64,000 bases of DNA from Martinezella lusitana (GCF_900094565.1 NZ_FMAF01000003.1:310001-374000), one strand, 5' to 3'. Shown: positions 28,225 through 37,145, counted from the stretch's first letter. Made by a program: numbers and translations. Notes: generated by a model not told the origin, from the sequence alone.

Positions 28225-29142
28225 ATGAACACCGTCGCCTATGTCACCGTCGATGTCTTCACGTCGGAGCGTTTCGTCGGCAATCCACTGGCCGTCATTC
28301 CCGACGCGCGCGGCCTCAGCGGCGATGCGATGCAGAAAATCGCGACCGAATTCAACTATTCGGAAACGACCTTCGTGCTGCCGCCGGAAAACCCCGATCA
28401 TACGGCGCGCGTCCGCATCTTCACGCCGACAGCCGAAATTCCCTTTGCCGGTCACCCCAATGTCGGCACCGCCTTCGTCCTCGGCCGGCAGCGGGAGATC
28501 TTCGGAAAGCCCGTTGGCGACGGCTTGACCTTCGAGGAGGACGCCGGTCTCGTGGAGGTAACCCTGCTGCGTAGCGGCGATGACGTCACAGGTGCGAGCA
28601 TACGCGCGCCGGGCAGCCTCAAGATCGGCGAGACGATCGCCGACGAGCTGATTGCGCGCTGCGTGCAGATCGAGCCGCTGTCGATCCGCAGGACATCGCA
28701 CGCGCCGATATTTGCCTCCGTCGGCCTGCCCTTCGCCTTTGCTGAATTGGATAGCCTCGAAACACTCGGCAAGGCACGCCCGAATGCCGCTGTTTTCGCC
28801 GAGGCGGCCGCGCGGCACAAGGAAGACAAGACCGGATTCTCGCTCTTCCTCTATACGCGATCGGCCGAGAACCCGTGGCACATCCGCGCCCGCATGTTTG
28901 CGCCGCTTGACAATGTCATCGAGGACCCTGCAACCGGCAGCGCCTCCGCAGCCCTCGGCGCCTATCTGACCTCGCTGCTGCCGGCGCGCGATGCCGAGGT
29001 GAAAATCACCATCGAACAGGGTGTGGAGATGGGCCGGCGCAGTCTGATCGGCGTCGACGTCAGGAAATCTGACGGCATGGTAAATGATGTCTTTCTGTCG
29101 GGCAGCTGCGTCAAGATCATGCGCGGCGAAATCCTGCTCTGA
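28225..29142 (+). CDS. PhzF-family isomerase
   Basis: 305 residues from the ATG at 28225, with GGGAGCC upstream. The in-frame start at 28174 is not family-like. VTVDVFTSERFVGNPLAVI is the family opening. Glu47 in FNYSETTFVLP is the catalytic acid, PFAGHPNVGTAF is the conserved loop, and DPATGSASAALGAYL closes the second half. The diaminopimelate-epimerase-like fold isomerises small acids. No phenazine genes are nearby, so a phenazine role is not supported. The real substrate is unknown. Confidence 0.9.
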   Translation: MNTVAYVTVDVFTSERFVGNPLAVIPDARGLSGDAMQKIATEFNYSETTFVLPPENPDHTARVRIFTPTAEIPFAGHPNVGTAFVLGRQREIFGKPVGDGLTFEEDAGLVEVTLLRSGDDVTGASIRAPGSLKIGETIADELIARCVQIEPLSIRRTSHAPIFASVGLPFAFAELDSLETLGKARPNAAVFAEAAARHKEDKTGFSLFLYTRSAENPWHIRARMFAPLDNVIEDPATGSASAALGAYLTSLLPARDAEVKITIEQGVEMGRRSLIGVDVRKSDGMVNDVFLSGSCVKIMRGEILL

Positions 29143-29190
29143 AGAGAGGCACATCTGAGCTCGAAAGCCGATATCCGAGCCTGAAGGGCC

Positions 29191-29424
29191 TTAAAACGTC
29201 TCGTTGATGATCAGCGCAACTGTCCAGACGGCGAAGGCGATGATGGCGATCTTCCAGAAATCGACCCGGCGCCTGAGGCCCGGCAGTCCCAGTGGCTTGA
29301 TGACCTGCACCGCCATGGCGAGCAGCAGCAGCACCGCGATGACTTTTGTCACGCTATTTTTCCCCGTTTGCGCAAGAGTGAGCATAACCGCGACCAAAAA
29401 CCGCTGCGCAGTTTTCTTGATCAT
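29191..29424 (-). CDS. Small two-helix membrane protein of unknown function
   Basis: Up to 77 residues from the ATG at 29424. A GTG start at 29352, with GGGG nine bases upstream, would give a 53-residue protein (VTKVIAVLLLLAM...), and that may be the real one. Two hydrophobic segments, VIAVLLLLAMAVQVI and WKIAIIAFAVWTVALII, are joined by a basic turn (GLPGLRRRVDF). No known domain. It lies between convergent and divergent neighbours as a single gene. Confidence 0.55.
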   Translation of the reverse strand: MIKKTAQRFLVAVMLTLAQTGKNSVTKVIAVLLLLAMAVQVIKPLGLPGLRRRVDFWKIAIIAFAVWTVALIINETF

Positions 29425-29578
29425 GCTCTAACGTCATAGGACGGACATCTTTCCGCGCCAACAGACTGTTTCTACACGCCGATAGCGGCAATCCGGGACA
29501 CAATCAATAGCGAAGACGGACAGGAGGGTATTCCTGTCTTATCGGTTCCTTAAACGGATCCGCATGAAGGTGGGGAGC

Positions 29579-30853
29579 ATGAAAAGAAACATTTTGCCCG
29601 TATTGGCCCTGCTGTTCGGCACGCTCTTCCTGTTTACGGGAAACGGCCTGCATAGCCTGCTGCTGCCGGTACGCGGCACGGCCGAAGGCTACGCGACCAC
29701 GACGCTCGGCCTGCTCGGCACGACCTGGGCCACCGGTTTCGTGCTGGGCTGCCTGACCGCGCCGAAGGTGGTCCGGCGCATCGGTCATGTCCGCGCCTTT
29801 TCGGGCTTCATCTCCGTCATCGCCATCATCGCGCTTCTGACCGGCATCGTCGTCGATGCGACCTGGTGGGTGGCACTGCGCGCCGTCACCGGCTTCTGCA
29901 CCGCCGGCACCTCGATGATCATCGAAAGCTGGCTCAACGAGCGGGCGACCAACGAGAGCCGCGGCGCGATCTTTTCGCTCTATATCGGCATCACGCTGAT
30001 CGGCGCGGTCGCCGGCCAGATGATGGTGCCCTTCGCCGACATCCATACGCCCATTCTCTTCATGATGTGCGGCATCTGCTATTGCATCGCCATGCTGCCG
30101 ACCACGCTGTCGACCGCCGCCTCGCCGCAGCCGCTGAAAGCCGTCAGCCTCGACCTGAAGGCGCTCTACCGCAATTCGCCGGTGGCCTCGCTCGGCATCC
30201 TGCTTGTTGGTATCGCCAACGGTGCCTACGGCACGCTCGGCGCCGTATTCGGCGCCAATGCCGGCCTTTCGGATCGTGACATCGCGATTATGATGAGTTC
30301 GACTATCTTTGCCGGCGCCGTAATGCAATTTCCGGCCGGACGTCTTTCCGACCGCATCGACCGCCGCTACGTGCTGGCGGGCATGGCCGCCATCGCGGCC
30401 CTCGACGGCCTGCTGCTCTTCCTGCTGAAACCGAGCAGCCCCTACTTCCTCATCGGCATGGTGGTGGTCTACGGCGCGGTCGCCAACACGCTCTATCCGA
30501 TCACCGTCGCCCACGCCAACGACTTCGCCGCGCCGGAGGACTTCGTCAAGGTTTCCGGCGGCCTGTTGCTGCTCTATGGCATCGGCACCATCATCGGCCC
30601 GACGATCGGCGGACCCGTCATGTCCTCCGTTGGCCCCTACTCCCTCTTCTTCCTGACAGCCGTCGCCCACCTGCTCATAACAGCCTATTCCATCTTCCGC
30701 AGTCGCCGCCGCGCCGCCAGACCCGCGGGCGATCGCGACGCCTACACGACGATGCCATCCGCCAACGCCCAGATGATCACGCCGGAGAGCATGTCACTCG
30801 CGCGAAGCGAGACTTCAAAAAAGGACGATATAACTGTAAATTACGGCACCTGA
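29579..30853 (+). CDS. MFS transporter (YcaD-like)
   Basis: 424 residues from the ATG at 29579 (MKRNILPVLALLFG), preceded by GGTGGGGAG; an ATG at 29564 is possible. Twelve membrane helices are apparent in two halves. The MFS loop 2-3 motif is weak (APKVVRRIGHVRAF), while the 8-9 loop has GRLSDRIDRRYVL, a good match. IIESWLNERATNESRG is typical of the YcaD/CynX-related group of uncharacterised exporters. The tail beyond residue 385 is hydrophilic. The substrate is unknown. Confidence 0.88.
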   Translation: MKRNILPVLALLFGTLFLFTGNGLHSLLLPVRGTAEGYATTTLGLLGTTWATGFVLGCLTAPKVVRRIGHVRAFSGFISVIAIIALLTGIVVDATWWVALRAVTGFCTAGTSMIIESWLNERATNESRGAIFSLYIGITLIGAVAGQMMVPFADIHTPILFMMCGICYCIAMLPTTLSTAASPQPLKAVSLDLKALYRNSPVASLGILLVGIANGAYGTLGAVFGANAGLSDRDIAIMMSSTIFAGAVMQFPAGRLSDRIDRRYVLAGMAAIAALDGLLLFLLKPSSPYFLIGMVVVYGAVANTLYPITVAHANDFAAPEDFVKVSGGLLLLYGIGTIIGPTIGGPVMSSVGPYSLFFLTAVAHLLITAYSIFRSRRRAARPAGDRDAYTTMPSANAQMITPESMSLARSETSKKDDITVNYGT

Positions 30854-30881
30854 TCCCTTTGCGGGAAAAGGAGGAGCCAAA

Positions 30882-31073
30882 ATGAGCATTTTCGACGATG
30901 ACCGTCCGCAGAAACCGTCAGTCCACGAGATCGGCAGCGATCTGTCGCTGCTGTCTGTCGACGAGCTGAAAAATCGCATAGCACTCCTGCAGAGCGAAAT
31001 CGCCCGGCTGGAGGAGGAAATTGCCACCAAGGCATCCGGCCGCAAGGCGGCGGAGAATCTCTTTCGTTTCTGA
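30882..31073 (+). CDS. DUF1192 small protein
   Basis: 63 residues with AAAGGAGGAG just upstream of the ATG. It starts MSIFDDDRPQKP and then has a heptad-patterned helix (SVDELKNRIALLQSEIARLEEEI read as DELKNRIALLQSEI and ARLEEEI), ending KAAENLFRF. This size and layout are the DUF1192 family, widespread in alphaproteobacteria with unknown function. It lies 28 bases after the MFS gene and upstream of rcdA, with its own transcription end in the following spacer. Confidence 0.85.
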   Translation: MSIFDDDRPQKPSVHEIGSDLSLLSVDELKNRIALLQSEIARLEEEIATKASGRKAAENLFRF

Positions 31074-31439
31074 AGCCCCGGCAGCGCAAAATCGAGGCGG
31101 CAAGATTTTGATCGCGATATGCTCAACAAAATATTAAGCTTTACGACTTATTACTATGATCATCCAGATTCGCTCTGGACTCAGACAGTTTCTCCACTTG
31201 GCGAATTGGTCTGATTTTTCTCCCTGTTTTACCTTGAGAGCCGCTTTTGCGGCTCTTCTTTTTTGCCATGTATCGGCCTCTTCGACGAAACTGTGGAGAT
31301 TAACCCTTTCTTAAGAATCGCCTTGCGAATTTCAGTTAAAACCACCATCTTGAAGTCATAAAAGCAGATGCGGAAAGCTCTTAGGGACTTTACCGGCTTT
31401 TCCTGAACAAAAGTGTTGCGTGAAGCAGGGATTTATTCG
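31074..31439. other. Spacer between DUF1192 and rcdA, possibly encoding a small RNA
   Basis: 366 bases, markedly AT-richer than the flanks, with a strong terminator at 31237. The 160 bases ahead of that terminator have no reading frame; they are either a long 3' untranslated region of DUF1192 or an independent small RNA. The 180 bases after it should hold the rcdA promoter. Confidence 0.45.
31237..31264 (+). terminator. Rho-independent terminator in the DUF1192-rcdA spacer
   Basis: AGAGCCGC, loop TTTT, GCGGCTCT, then TCTTTTTTT. Perfect eight-pair stem with a strong T tract. Confidence 0.9.
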
Positions 31440-31955
31440 ATGTCGGAACTTGGGTTGAACACGATCAGCTTCGCTGGCCATGCCGCATCTTCGGCACAGT
31501 TCAGGGCGCTGTATGCCGAGGGCATGTCGCTGGTCGAGGAAACCGCCGGCTATCTGGACGGTCAGGGCCGGGCCGCCTCCAAGGTTCTGCCGCGCATGGC
31601 CTCCGTGCTCTATGCCGCAGAATCCATGCGGCTGACCACCCGCCTCATGCAGATGGCCTCCTGGCTGCTGCTGCAGCGCGCCGTCAACAATGGCGAAATG
31701 TCACGAGATCAGGTGCTGGCCGAGAAGAACAAGGTTCGCCTCGACGGCTTCAACGTGGACCGCACCGCACCCGGCTGGAGCGACCTGCCGGAATCCTTCC
31801 GCGACCTCGTGGAGCGCTCCCTTCGCCTGCAGAACCGCGTCGCCCTGCTCGACCGCGAGATCTACCGCCCGACCGAAGCCCCGATCGTTCCGGACAACCA
31901 GAATAGCGTCAAGGCACAGCTTACCCTGCTGCAGACCGCTTTCGGAAACAATTGA
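31440..31955 (+). CDS. rcdA: RcdA-like regulator of CtrA degradation (DUF1465)
   Basis: 171 residues from the ATG at 31440, with AAGCAGGG upstream; the GTG at 31413 is less likely. It is mostly helical: SAQFRALYAEGMSLVEETAGYL, here split as FRALYAEGMSLVEE and TAGYLDGQGR, then YAAESMRLTTRLMQMASWLL. In Caulobacter RcdA forms a dimer bridging CpdR-primed ClpXP to substrates such as CtrA, so it acts in cell-cycle proteolysis. The C-terminal tail (about 15 residues after LDREIYRP) is disordered, as in the family. A terminator follows directly. Confidence 0.88.
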   Translation: MSELGLNTISFAGHAASSAQFRALYAEGMSLVEETAGYLDGQGRAASKVLPRMASVLYAAESMRLTTRLMQMASWLLLQRAVNNGEMSRDQVLAEKNKVRLDGFNVDRTAPGWSDLPESFRDLVERSLRLQNRVALLDREIYRPTEAPIVPDNQNSVKAQLTLLQTAFGNN

Positions 31956-31983
31956 ACCCATCGAGATATCGGTGACGGATTTG

Positions 31984-32016
31984 AACCGGTCGCGCCATGC
32001 GCGGCCGGTTTTGTTT
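31984..32016 (+). terminator. Terminator of rcdA
   Basis: AACCGG-T-CGCGC, loop CAT, GCGCG-G-CCGGTT and then TTGTTTT. Eleven pairs with one mismatch. Confidence 0.85.
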
Positions 32017-32067
32017 TCGCGTCATAGCGAAATGATCGCGCCGCACCAGTCGGCCACTGCAGAACAA

Positions 32068-32096
32068 CAAAAAAGCCCGGCAAAACCGGGCTCTTT
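32068..32096 (-). terminator. Terminator of rpmE
   Basis: On the minus strand AGAGCCCGG, loop TTTTG, CCGGGCTTTTTT, about 23 bases beyond the rpmE stop. Confidence 0.88.
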
Positions 32097-32119
32097 CAAA
32101 ACAACAAATCGCGAAGCGA

Positions 32120-32341
32120 TTAGATGCCAAGACCGCCGAAGCGCTTGTTGAACTTCGAAACGCGGCCGGCGCGGTCAACCATCTGCTGGTTGCCACCCGT
32201 CCAGGCCGGATGGGACTTGCTGTCGATTTCGAGATTCATGACAGCGCCTTCAGAACCCCAGGTCGAGCGGGTTTCATATTCGGTGCCGTCGGTCATGACC
32301 ACTTTGATCGTGTGGTAGTCGGGATGGATGTTTGCCTTCAT
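32120..32341 (-). CDS. rpmE: 50S ribosomal protein L31
   Basis: 73 residues from the ATG at 32341 ([20 protein letters not shown]). The signature [24 protein letters not shown], here [10 protein letters not shown] and [10 protein letters not shown], identifies L31, which bridges the ribosomal subunits. The positions that carry zinc-binding cysteines in the C+ form read TRSTWGSEG, so this is the cysteine-free form that does not need zinc. It is divergent from the ABC transporter and has its own terminator. Confidence 0.96.
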   Translation of the reverse strand: MKANIHPDYHTIKVVMTDGTEYETRSTWGSEGAVMNLEIDSKSHPAWTGGNQQMVDRAGRVSKFNKRFGGLGI

Positions 32342-32533
32342 AACAATCTTCCTGTCATGGCAGGGTCCATTTGTCGCAAGGCATTGCGGCAACCGAACCG
32401 ATTGAATAAATGAAGCCGCAGTCCGGTTAGGCCACGGCTTCCAATTAAGATGGCGTGCCTATACATGAAGGCTGCAGGGATAACAAGGGGCGAAAACGTC
32501 AAGTCCCTTGCTGATACGGGGATTGGAGACGAC

Positions 32534-34336
32534 TTGTCGGAAATTGGCCAGGCAGACGAAAAAACCAACAGGTCTATCCGACCCCTTGGACGACTGGCGC
32601 CCTATCTCAGGCGATATCGGGGCATGGTGGCCGGAGCGCTCGTCGCTCTTGTCGTTGCCGCCGTTACGTCGCTCGCTCTGCCGATCGCCGTGCGGCGCGT
32701 GATCGATCACGGCTTCGATCAGATCGACCGCGGCCTCATCGACAGCTATTTCATCGCGATCATGGCCATGGCCCTGTTGCTCGCCGCGGCGAGCGCCCTG
32801 CGCTACTATTTCGTCATTTCGATCGGCGAGCGCATCGTCTCCGACATGCGCCGCGAAGTCTTCGATCACGTGACGCGGCTGTCGCCCTCCTTCTTCGACG
32901 TCAACCAGTCGGGCGAGATCGTCTCGCGGCTGACGGCCGATACGACGCAGATCAAGTCGGCCGTCGGCTCGACGGCCTCGGCGGCGCTGCGCAACCTCAT
33001 CCTCTGTCTCGGCGCCATGGTGATGATGATCTTCACCAGCCCGAAGCTTTCGAGCATCGTGCTGATCGCGATCCCCCTCATCGTGCTGCCGCTTGTCAGT
33101 TTCGGCCGTTCCGTGCGCAAACGCTCGCGCGCTGCGCAGGATAGGCTGGCCAATGCATCGGCCTATGCCAACGAAACCATCGCCGCCAGCCGCACCATAC
33201 AGGCCTATAACGGCGAAGAGGCAGCCTCCCGGCGCTACGGCGCGGCGGTCGAGGACGCCTATCAGGCGGCGCGTGCGGCGATCAAATCCCGCTCGCTGCT
33301 GACAGGTTTTGCCATCGCCATGGTCTTCGGCAGCATCGTTGCCGTTCTCCGGGTCGGCGCGCAGAACGTGCTCGACGGCACGATGTCGGCGGGAACGCTC
33401 GGCCAGTTCCTGCTCTATTCCGTGATTGCCGGCTCCTCGCTCGGTTCGCTGTCGGAAGTCTGGGGCGAGCTGTCGCAGGCGGCAGGTGCTGCCGACCGCC
33501 TTGGCGAGCTTCTTGCCGAAGTTTCGCCGATCGCCGCACCGGCCGATCCCCAGCCTCTGCCGCAACCGCCACAGGGCCGGGTGGAGTTCTCGGACGTTCA
33601 CTTCTCCTATCCGTCAAGGCCGAATAGATCGGCGCTGCACGGACTGTCCTTCTCGGTCACATCAGGCGAAACCGTGGCGATCGTCGGCGCATCAGGGGCC
33701 GGCAAGAGCACTATCTTCTCGCTGCTGCTGCGCTTTTACGATCCACAGCAGGGCAGCGTCGCCGTCGACGGCGTGGATATCTGCCGCGTTCCGCCGGAGG
33801 CATTGCGCGAACGTATCGCCATCGTCCCCCAAGACACGACGATCTTCGCCAGCTCGATCCACGACAATATCGCCTTCGGACGCCCTGGCGCCTCTCGCGA
33901 CGAAGTGCACGCCGCCGCCATCGCCGCTCAGGCGGACGAATTCATTTCACGCCTGGAGCAGGGTTACGATACGCAGGTGGGCGAGCGCGGCGTCACGCTT
34001 TCCGGCGGCCAGCGCCAGCGCATCGCCATTGCCCGCGCCATCTTGAAGAATGCACCGGTTCTCTTGCTCGATGAAGCGACCTCCGCGCTCGATGCCGAGA
34101 GCGAAACGCTGGTGCAGAAGGCGCTGGAAGGCCTGATGGAAACGCGCACCACCCTCGTCATCGCCCATCGCCTGGCAACCGTCCTGAAGGCCGATCGCAT
34201 TCTCGTGCTGGATCAGGGCCGCATCGTCGAAGAGGGCACGCATCAGAGCCTGATCCGCCACGGCGGCATCTATGCGAAGCTCGCACGCCTGCAATTCGAT
34301 GCCGGGATCGAGGAGCGCATGCTCGTCGCGAAATAG
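32534..34336 (+). CDS. ABC exporter, fused permease and ATPase
   Basis: About 600 residues. A TTG at 32534 has GGAGAC five bases upstream and gives a family-like N-terminus. ATG 32465 is the alternative. The six-helix exporter domain (about 30-310) precedes the ATPase. Walker A is GASGAGKST, the Q-loop is VPQDTTIFASS, the signature is LSGGQRQRIAIARA and Walker B is VLLLDEATSALD, followed by IAHRLATVLKADRI. As a half-transporter it should work as a homodimer. It resembles MsbA-like and multidrug/lipid exporters of Rhizobiales. The substrate is not known. Confidence 0.9.
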   Translation: MSEIGQADEKTNRSIRPLGRLAPYLRRYRGMVAGALVALVVAAVTSLALPIAVRRVIDHGFDQIDRGLIDSYFIAIMAMALLLAAASALRYYFVISIGERIVSDMRREVFDHVTRLSPSFFDVNQSGEIVSRLTADTTQIKSAVGSTASAALRNLILCLGAMVMMIFTSPKLSSIVLIAIPLIVLPLVSFGRSVRKRSRAAQDRLANASAYANETIAASRTIQAYNGEEAASRRYGAAVEDAYQAARAAIKSRSLLTGFAIAMVFGSIVAVLRVGAQNVLDGTMSAGTLGQFLLYSVIAGSSLGSLSEVWGELSQAAGAADRLGELLAEVSPIAAPADPQPLPQPPQGRVEFSDVHFSYPSRPNRSALHGLSFSVTSGETVAIVGASGAGKSTIFSLLLRFYDPQQGSVAVDGVDICRVPPEALRERIAIVPQDTTIFASSIHDNIAFGRPGASRDEVHAAAIAAQADEFISRLEQGYDTQVGERGVTLSGGQRQRIAIARAILKNAPVLLLDEATSALDAESETLVQKALEGLMETRTTLVIAHRLATVLKADRILVLDQGRIVEEGTHQSLIRHGGIYAKLARLQFDAGIEERMLVAK

Positions 34337-34445
34337 CGCGAACCGGGTTAAGTCACCCCGCATACAACCTTATGGAAATAACTTTCAAGTTGAGCTAGAT
34401 TTTCAACGTTATCCCGCGCTGACGCGATTCTAGGAGACGAGAACC

Positions 34446-34634
34446 ATGTATAAATTTGAAGTCTACAAGGACAAGGCCGGCGAGTTTCGCTTCCGCTTCA
34501 AAGCCTCGAACGGCGAAACCATGTTCGGGTCCGAAGGCTACAAGGCGAAGGCTTCAGCCCTGCATGCCATCGAATCGATCAAGGCACATGTCGGCGGCGC
34601 CGTCATCGACGACCAGACCACCGCTACCGCCTAA
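34446..34634 (+). CDS. YegP-like DUF1508 protein
   Basis: 62 residues, with AGGAGACGAG before the ATG. One copy of the DUF1508 repeat: YKFEVYKDKAGEFRFRFKAS, then GETMFGSEGYKAKASALHAIESI. The fold is a small beta-beta-alpha unit seen singly or doubled in YegP. The function is unknown; stress-related expression has been noted for some homologues. Its own promoter should lie in the roughly 110 AT-rich bases upstream (TTATGGAAATAACTTTC near 34370). Confidence 0.9.
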   Translation: MYKFEVYKDKAGEFRFRFKASNGETMFGSEGYKAKASALHAIESIKAHVGGAVIDDQTTATA

Positions 34635-34662
34635 GACTTCGCGTCAAGCGCTTGCTATAAAG

Positions 34663-34700
34663 ACCGGCCGGTCGCCGTTTGGCGTGCCGGCCGTTTTTTT
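34663..34700 (+). terminator. Terminator after the DUF1508 gene
   Basis: ACCGGCCGGTCGCC, loop GTTT, GGCGTGCCGGCCGT, then TTTTTTT. Strong stem with one small internal mismatch. Confidence 0.9.
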
Positions 34701-34875
34701 GTTCGACAATAAATTTCGAGAACCCCTTCACGCCTGTCGAATTCGCCGCTGCTCGCGGCTCATTGTATCGAAGCGGCAGAAAGTCGCTTCGCCGGCAGCG
34801 CCGCATATTCTACAATTGAATTTTCAGATGCAGCGTCTGCCCGGCACCATCAACAGAGCAAATGGGAGTTGTCTC

Positions 34876-35214
34876 ATGCAATACGCTTTGATCATCCGTG
34901 AATCGGCCGAGGACTTTAAGCGCCGCGAGGATCCGGCCTACAAGAACGGCTGGATTGCCTACACTCAGGCACTTGTCCAGGCCGGCATCATGACCGGCGG
35001 CGCAGGGTTGACCGCGCCGGAAACAGCGACGGTCGTCCGCCGCCGCGGCGAAGACCACGATGTGCAGGACGGCCCCTTCCCCGAGGGCAAGGAGCAGCTC
35101 GGCGGCTTCTACCTGATCGACGTGCCGGATCTCGATGCCGCGCTGGAATGGGCCGTGCGGGTTCCGGTCTCCCAGCAGGGCTCGGTCGAAGTACGGCCGC
35201 GCTTGCAGATGTAA
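34876..35214 (+). CDS. YciI/DGPF-domain protein, partner of the ECF42 sigma factor
   Basis: 112 residues from the ATG at 34876, preceded by GGGAG. The YCII fold is a ferredoxin-like small domain. The defining stretch here is VQDGPFPEGKEQLGGFYLID, with DGPF at about residues 67-70, and MQYALIIRESAEDF at the start. It ends 5 bases before the sigma gene, so they are one operon. DGPF proteins next to ECF42 sigma factors are a described constant association. The DGPF product is thought to be part of the regulon or its signalling, but its biochemical role is open. Confidence 0.92.
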   Translation: MQYALIIRESAEDFKRREDPAYKNGWIAYTQALVQAGIMTGGAGLTAPETATVVRRRGEDHDVQDGPFPEGKEQLGGFYLIDVPDLDAALEWAVRVPVSQQGSVEVRPRLQM

Positions 35215-35219
35215 TCGTC

Positions 35220-36452
35220 ATGACCTCAGAGGCCCGACGCGCTGCCGAACAGGCGGCGCGTCAATCCTACGGCAAGCTGATTGCTTTTCTCGCCGCGCGC
35301 TTCCGCGATGTGCCGGCGGCGGAAGATGCCTTGTCCGACGCGATCACGGCAGCGCTGGCTACCTGGCCGGAACGCGGCATCCCCGACAATCCCGAAGCAT
35401 GGCTGCTGGTTTCAGCGAAGCGTAACCTGCTTCGCCGGATCAGGCACGAGAACGTCAAGACCGCCGCCCGTGAGAGGATCATGATGGCCTTCGACGAGGC
35501 GGAGGAGCGCATGAATGCCGACAATCCGATATTTCCGGATGAGCGATTGAAGCTCCTCTTCGTCTGCACCCATCCGGCTCTGGATCGATCCGCTCATACG
35601 CCGCTGATGCTGCAAACCGTGCTTGCCATCGATGCCGCAACCATCGCCAAGGCCTTCCTCGTCTCGCCGCAGGCCATGAGCCAACGACTGGTGCGGGCGA
35701 AGATCAAGATCCGCGACGCCAATATCCCTTTTGTCGTTCCGGACCGATCCCTGTTGCCAGATCGATTGGAAAGCGTGCTCTCGGCGATCTATGCCGCCTA
35801 CGGGCTCGGCTGGGACGGGGTTGACGGCGAGACCGGCAAGCAGGGCAATCTCGCCGATGAAGCCATCTGGCTCGGCCGTACGCTGCTGGCGACCCTGCCG
35901 GAGGAGCCGGAAGCAGCAGGCCTCTTGTCGCTGATGCTCTACAGCGAATCCCGCCGCGGGGCCCGCCGCGATGTGAATGGGCAGTATGTTCCTCTCGACC
36001 AACAGGATACCGCCCTCTGGGATACCGAAATGATCGTCGAGGCCGACAAGCTGCTGCGACTGGCCGGCACATTCGACCGTCTCGGTCCATTCCAGTGCCA
36101 GGCCGCAATTCAATCCGTACACGCCGACCGACGACGCTCCGGCGTGACCGACTGGACGGTACTTGCCAAGCTCTATGACGCGCTTGTGCTCATGAAGCCG
36201 ACTGTCGGCGCCCGCGTCAGCCACGCGGCCGTCACAGGCAGGGTGCAAGGTCCGGCAGCCGGATTACGTCATCTGAATCAGATGGCAGAGCGCGATATCA
36301 ACAGCTACCAGCCCTATTGGGCGGTGCGCGCGCATCTGTTAGCCGAGGTGGAGGATACGAAGGAGGCCGTCGCGGCCTACCAAATGGCAATCGGCTTGAG
36401 CGAGAGCAATGTTATACGCGATTGGCTGCAGAAGAAGCTAATCGCCCTCTGA
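35220..36452 (+). CDS. ECF42-type RNA polymerase sigma factor with long C-terminal extension
   Basis: 410 residues from the ATG at 35220. The N-terminal 170 residues carry sigma regions: LIAFLAARFRDVPAAEDALSDA and PEAWLLVSAKRNLLRRIR (region 2), and LAIDAATIAKAFLVSPQAMSQRLVRAK (region 4 HTH, here read as IAKAFLVSPQAMSQRLVRAK). The rest (DUF6596 and TPR-like helices, YAAYGLGWDGVDGE, LLSLMLYSESRRGARRD, PYWAVRAHLLAE) replaces an anti-sigma factor and is known to be needed for activity in this group. It partners with the DGPF gene. Target promoters and signal are unknown. Confidence 0.92.
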   Translation: MTSEARRAAEQAARQSYGKLIAFLAARFRDVPAAEDALSDAITAALATWPERGIPDNPEAWLLVSAKRNLLRRIRHENVKTAARERIMMAFDEAEERMNADNPIFPDERLKLLFVCTHPALDRSAHTPLMLQTVLAIDAATIAKAFLVSPQAMSQRLVRAKIKIRDANIPFVVPDRSLLPDRLESVLSAIYAAYGLGWDGVDGETGKQGNLADEAIWLGRTLLATLPEEPEAAGLLSLMLYSESRRGARRDVNGQYVPLDQQDTALWDTEMIVEADKLLRLAGTFDRLGPFQCQAAIQSVHADRRRSGVTDWTVLAKLYDALVLMKPTVGARVSHAAVTGRVQGPAAGLRHLNQMAERDINSYQPYWAVRAHLLAEVEDTKEAVAAYQMAIGLSESNVIRDWLQKKLIAL

Positions 36453-36546
36453 TCGCACCTAGCTTATCGAATGCCTAGACGGCTCATTACAACCTAATGT
36501 AAACAATTCCATAGAAGGATACGACTCAAGCGAAGGGATAGGGAAA

Positions 36547-37119
36547 GTGCATCGACGCTCCTTTGTCACCGGATCCGGTGCTTTCATCGCGCTTGTTTCA
36601 GTCGGTTTTGGCAAAGGTTACGCCGCGGTGACGAAAAAGGAGAACTTTCCGCCGGCTCCACAGTGGAAACCATCCTTTCGGCAGCCGACCGGCAAGATAA
36701 TAGAGCGAATCTCATATTATTTGGACGGGAAGCGCGACTTTTCAGTCTTCCGCAATGGCACCTGTGTCGTGTTGAAGCAGGGATTAAGTGACAAAGATGC
36801 CAAGTCGTTCTCGCTGACGACCCTCTCCAACATCTTTAACTCTCATCCCGACATGAATCCGCTGTCGATGGACGATGGCAACATTCTGGTCCGCTACAAT
36901 CAACCAGCCATGAACGTGGTGCTACGTGACGTCGCTCGGGCGCATTGGCCGGAAATAGAGAAGCATCACCTTGAGGGGCTAGCTGCATCGGAAGTGCTGA
37001 TCACACCGCAAGGACCGAACAAGTTCGACGACTTCGGCAAGCAAGCACTGCTTGGCCGGGCCTATATGTTCATGGATGCAGCGGCTCCCGAGATCATTGA
37101 GATCCATCGAGCAAACTGA
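36547..37119 (+). CDS. Unknown exported protein with a Tat-like signal
   Basis: 190 residues from GTG 36547, with AAGGGATAGGG upstream. MHRRSFVTGSGAFIALVSVG is a twin-arginine-like leader. The mature part contains a repeated pattern of aromatic and basic residues (IERISYYLDGKRDFSVFRNG) and no motif I know. GC and codon use look lower than the flanks (AGA, ATA and TTA codons occur), which suggests recent acquisition. It stands between the ECF42 operon and the convergent motor-pair operon. It could be an ECF42 target, but there is no direct evidence. Confidence 0.6.
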   Translation: MHRRSFVTGSGAFIALVSVGFGKGYAAVTKKENFPPAPQWKPSFRQPTGKIIERISYYLDGKRDFSVFRNGTCVVLKQGLSDKDAKSFSLTTLSNIFNSHPDMNPLSMDDGNILVRYNQPAMNVVLRDVARAHWPEIEKHHLEGLAASEVLITPQGPNKFDDFGKQALLGRAYMFMDAAAPEIIEIHRAN

Positions 37120-37145
37120 TTGAGTGGGCTCTCGACCAACCTGCC

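Noticed and set aside
28225..29142. A phenazine biosynthesis locus
   Set aside because: Only a PhzF-fold gene is present. No phz partners occur, and the family has many other roles.
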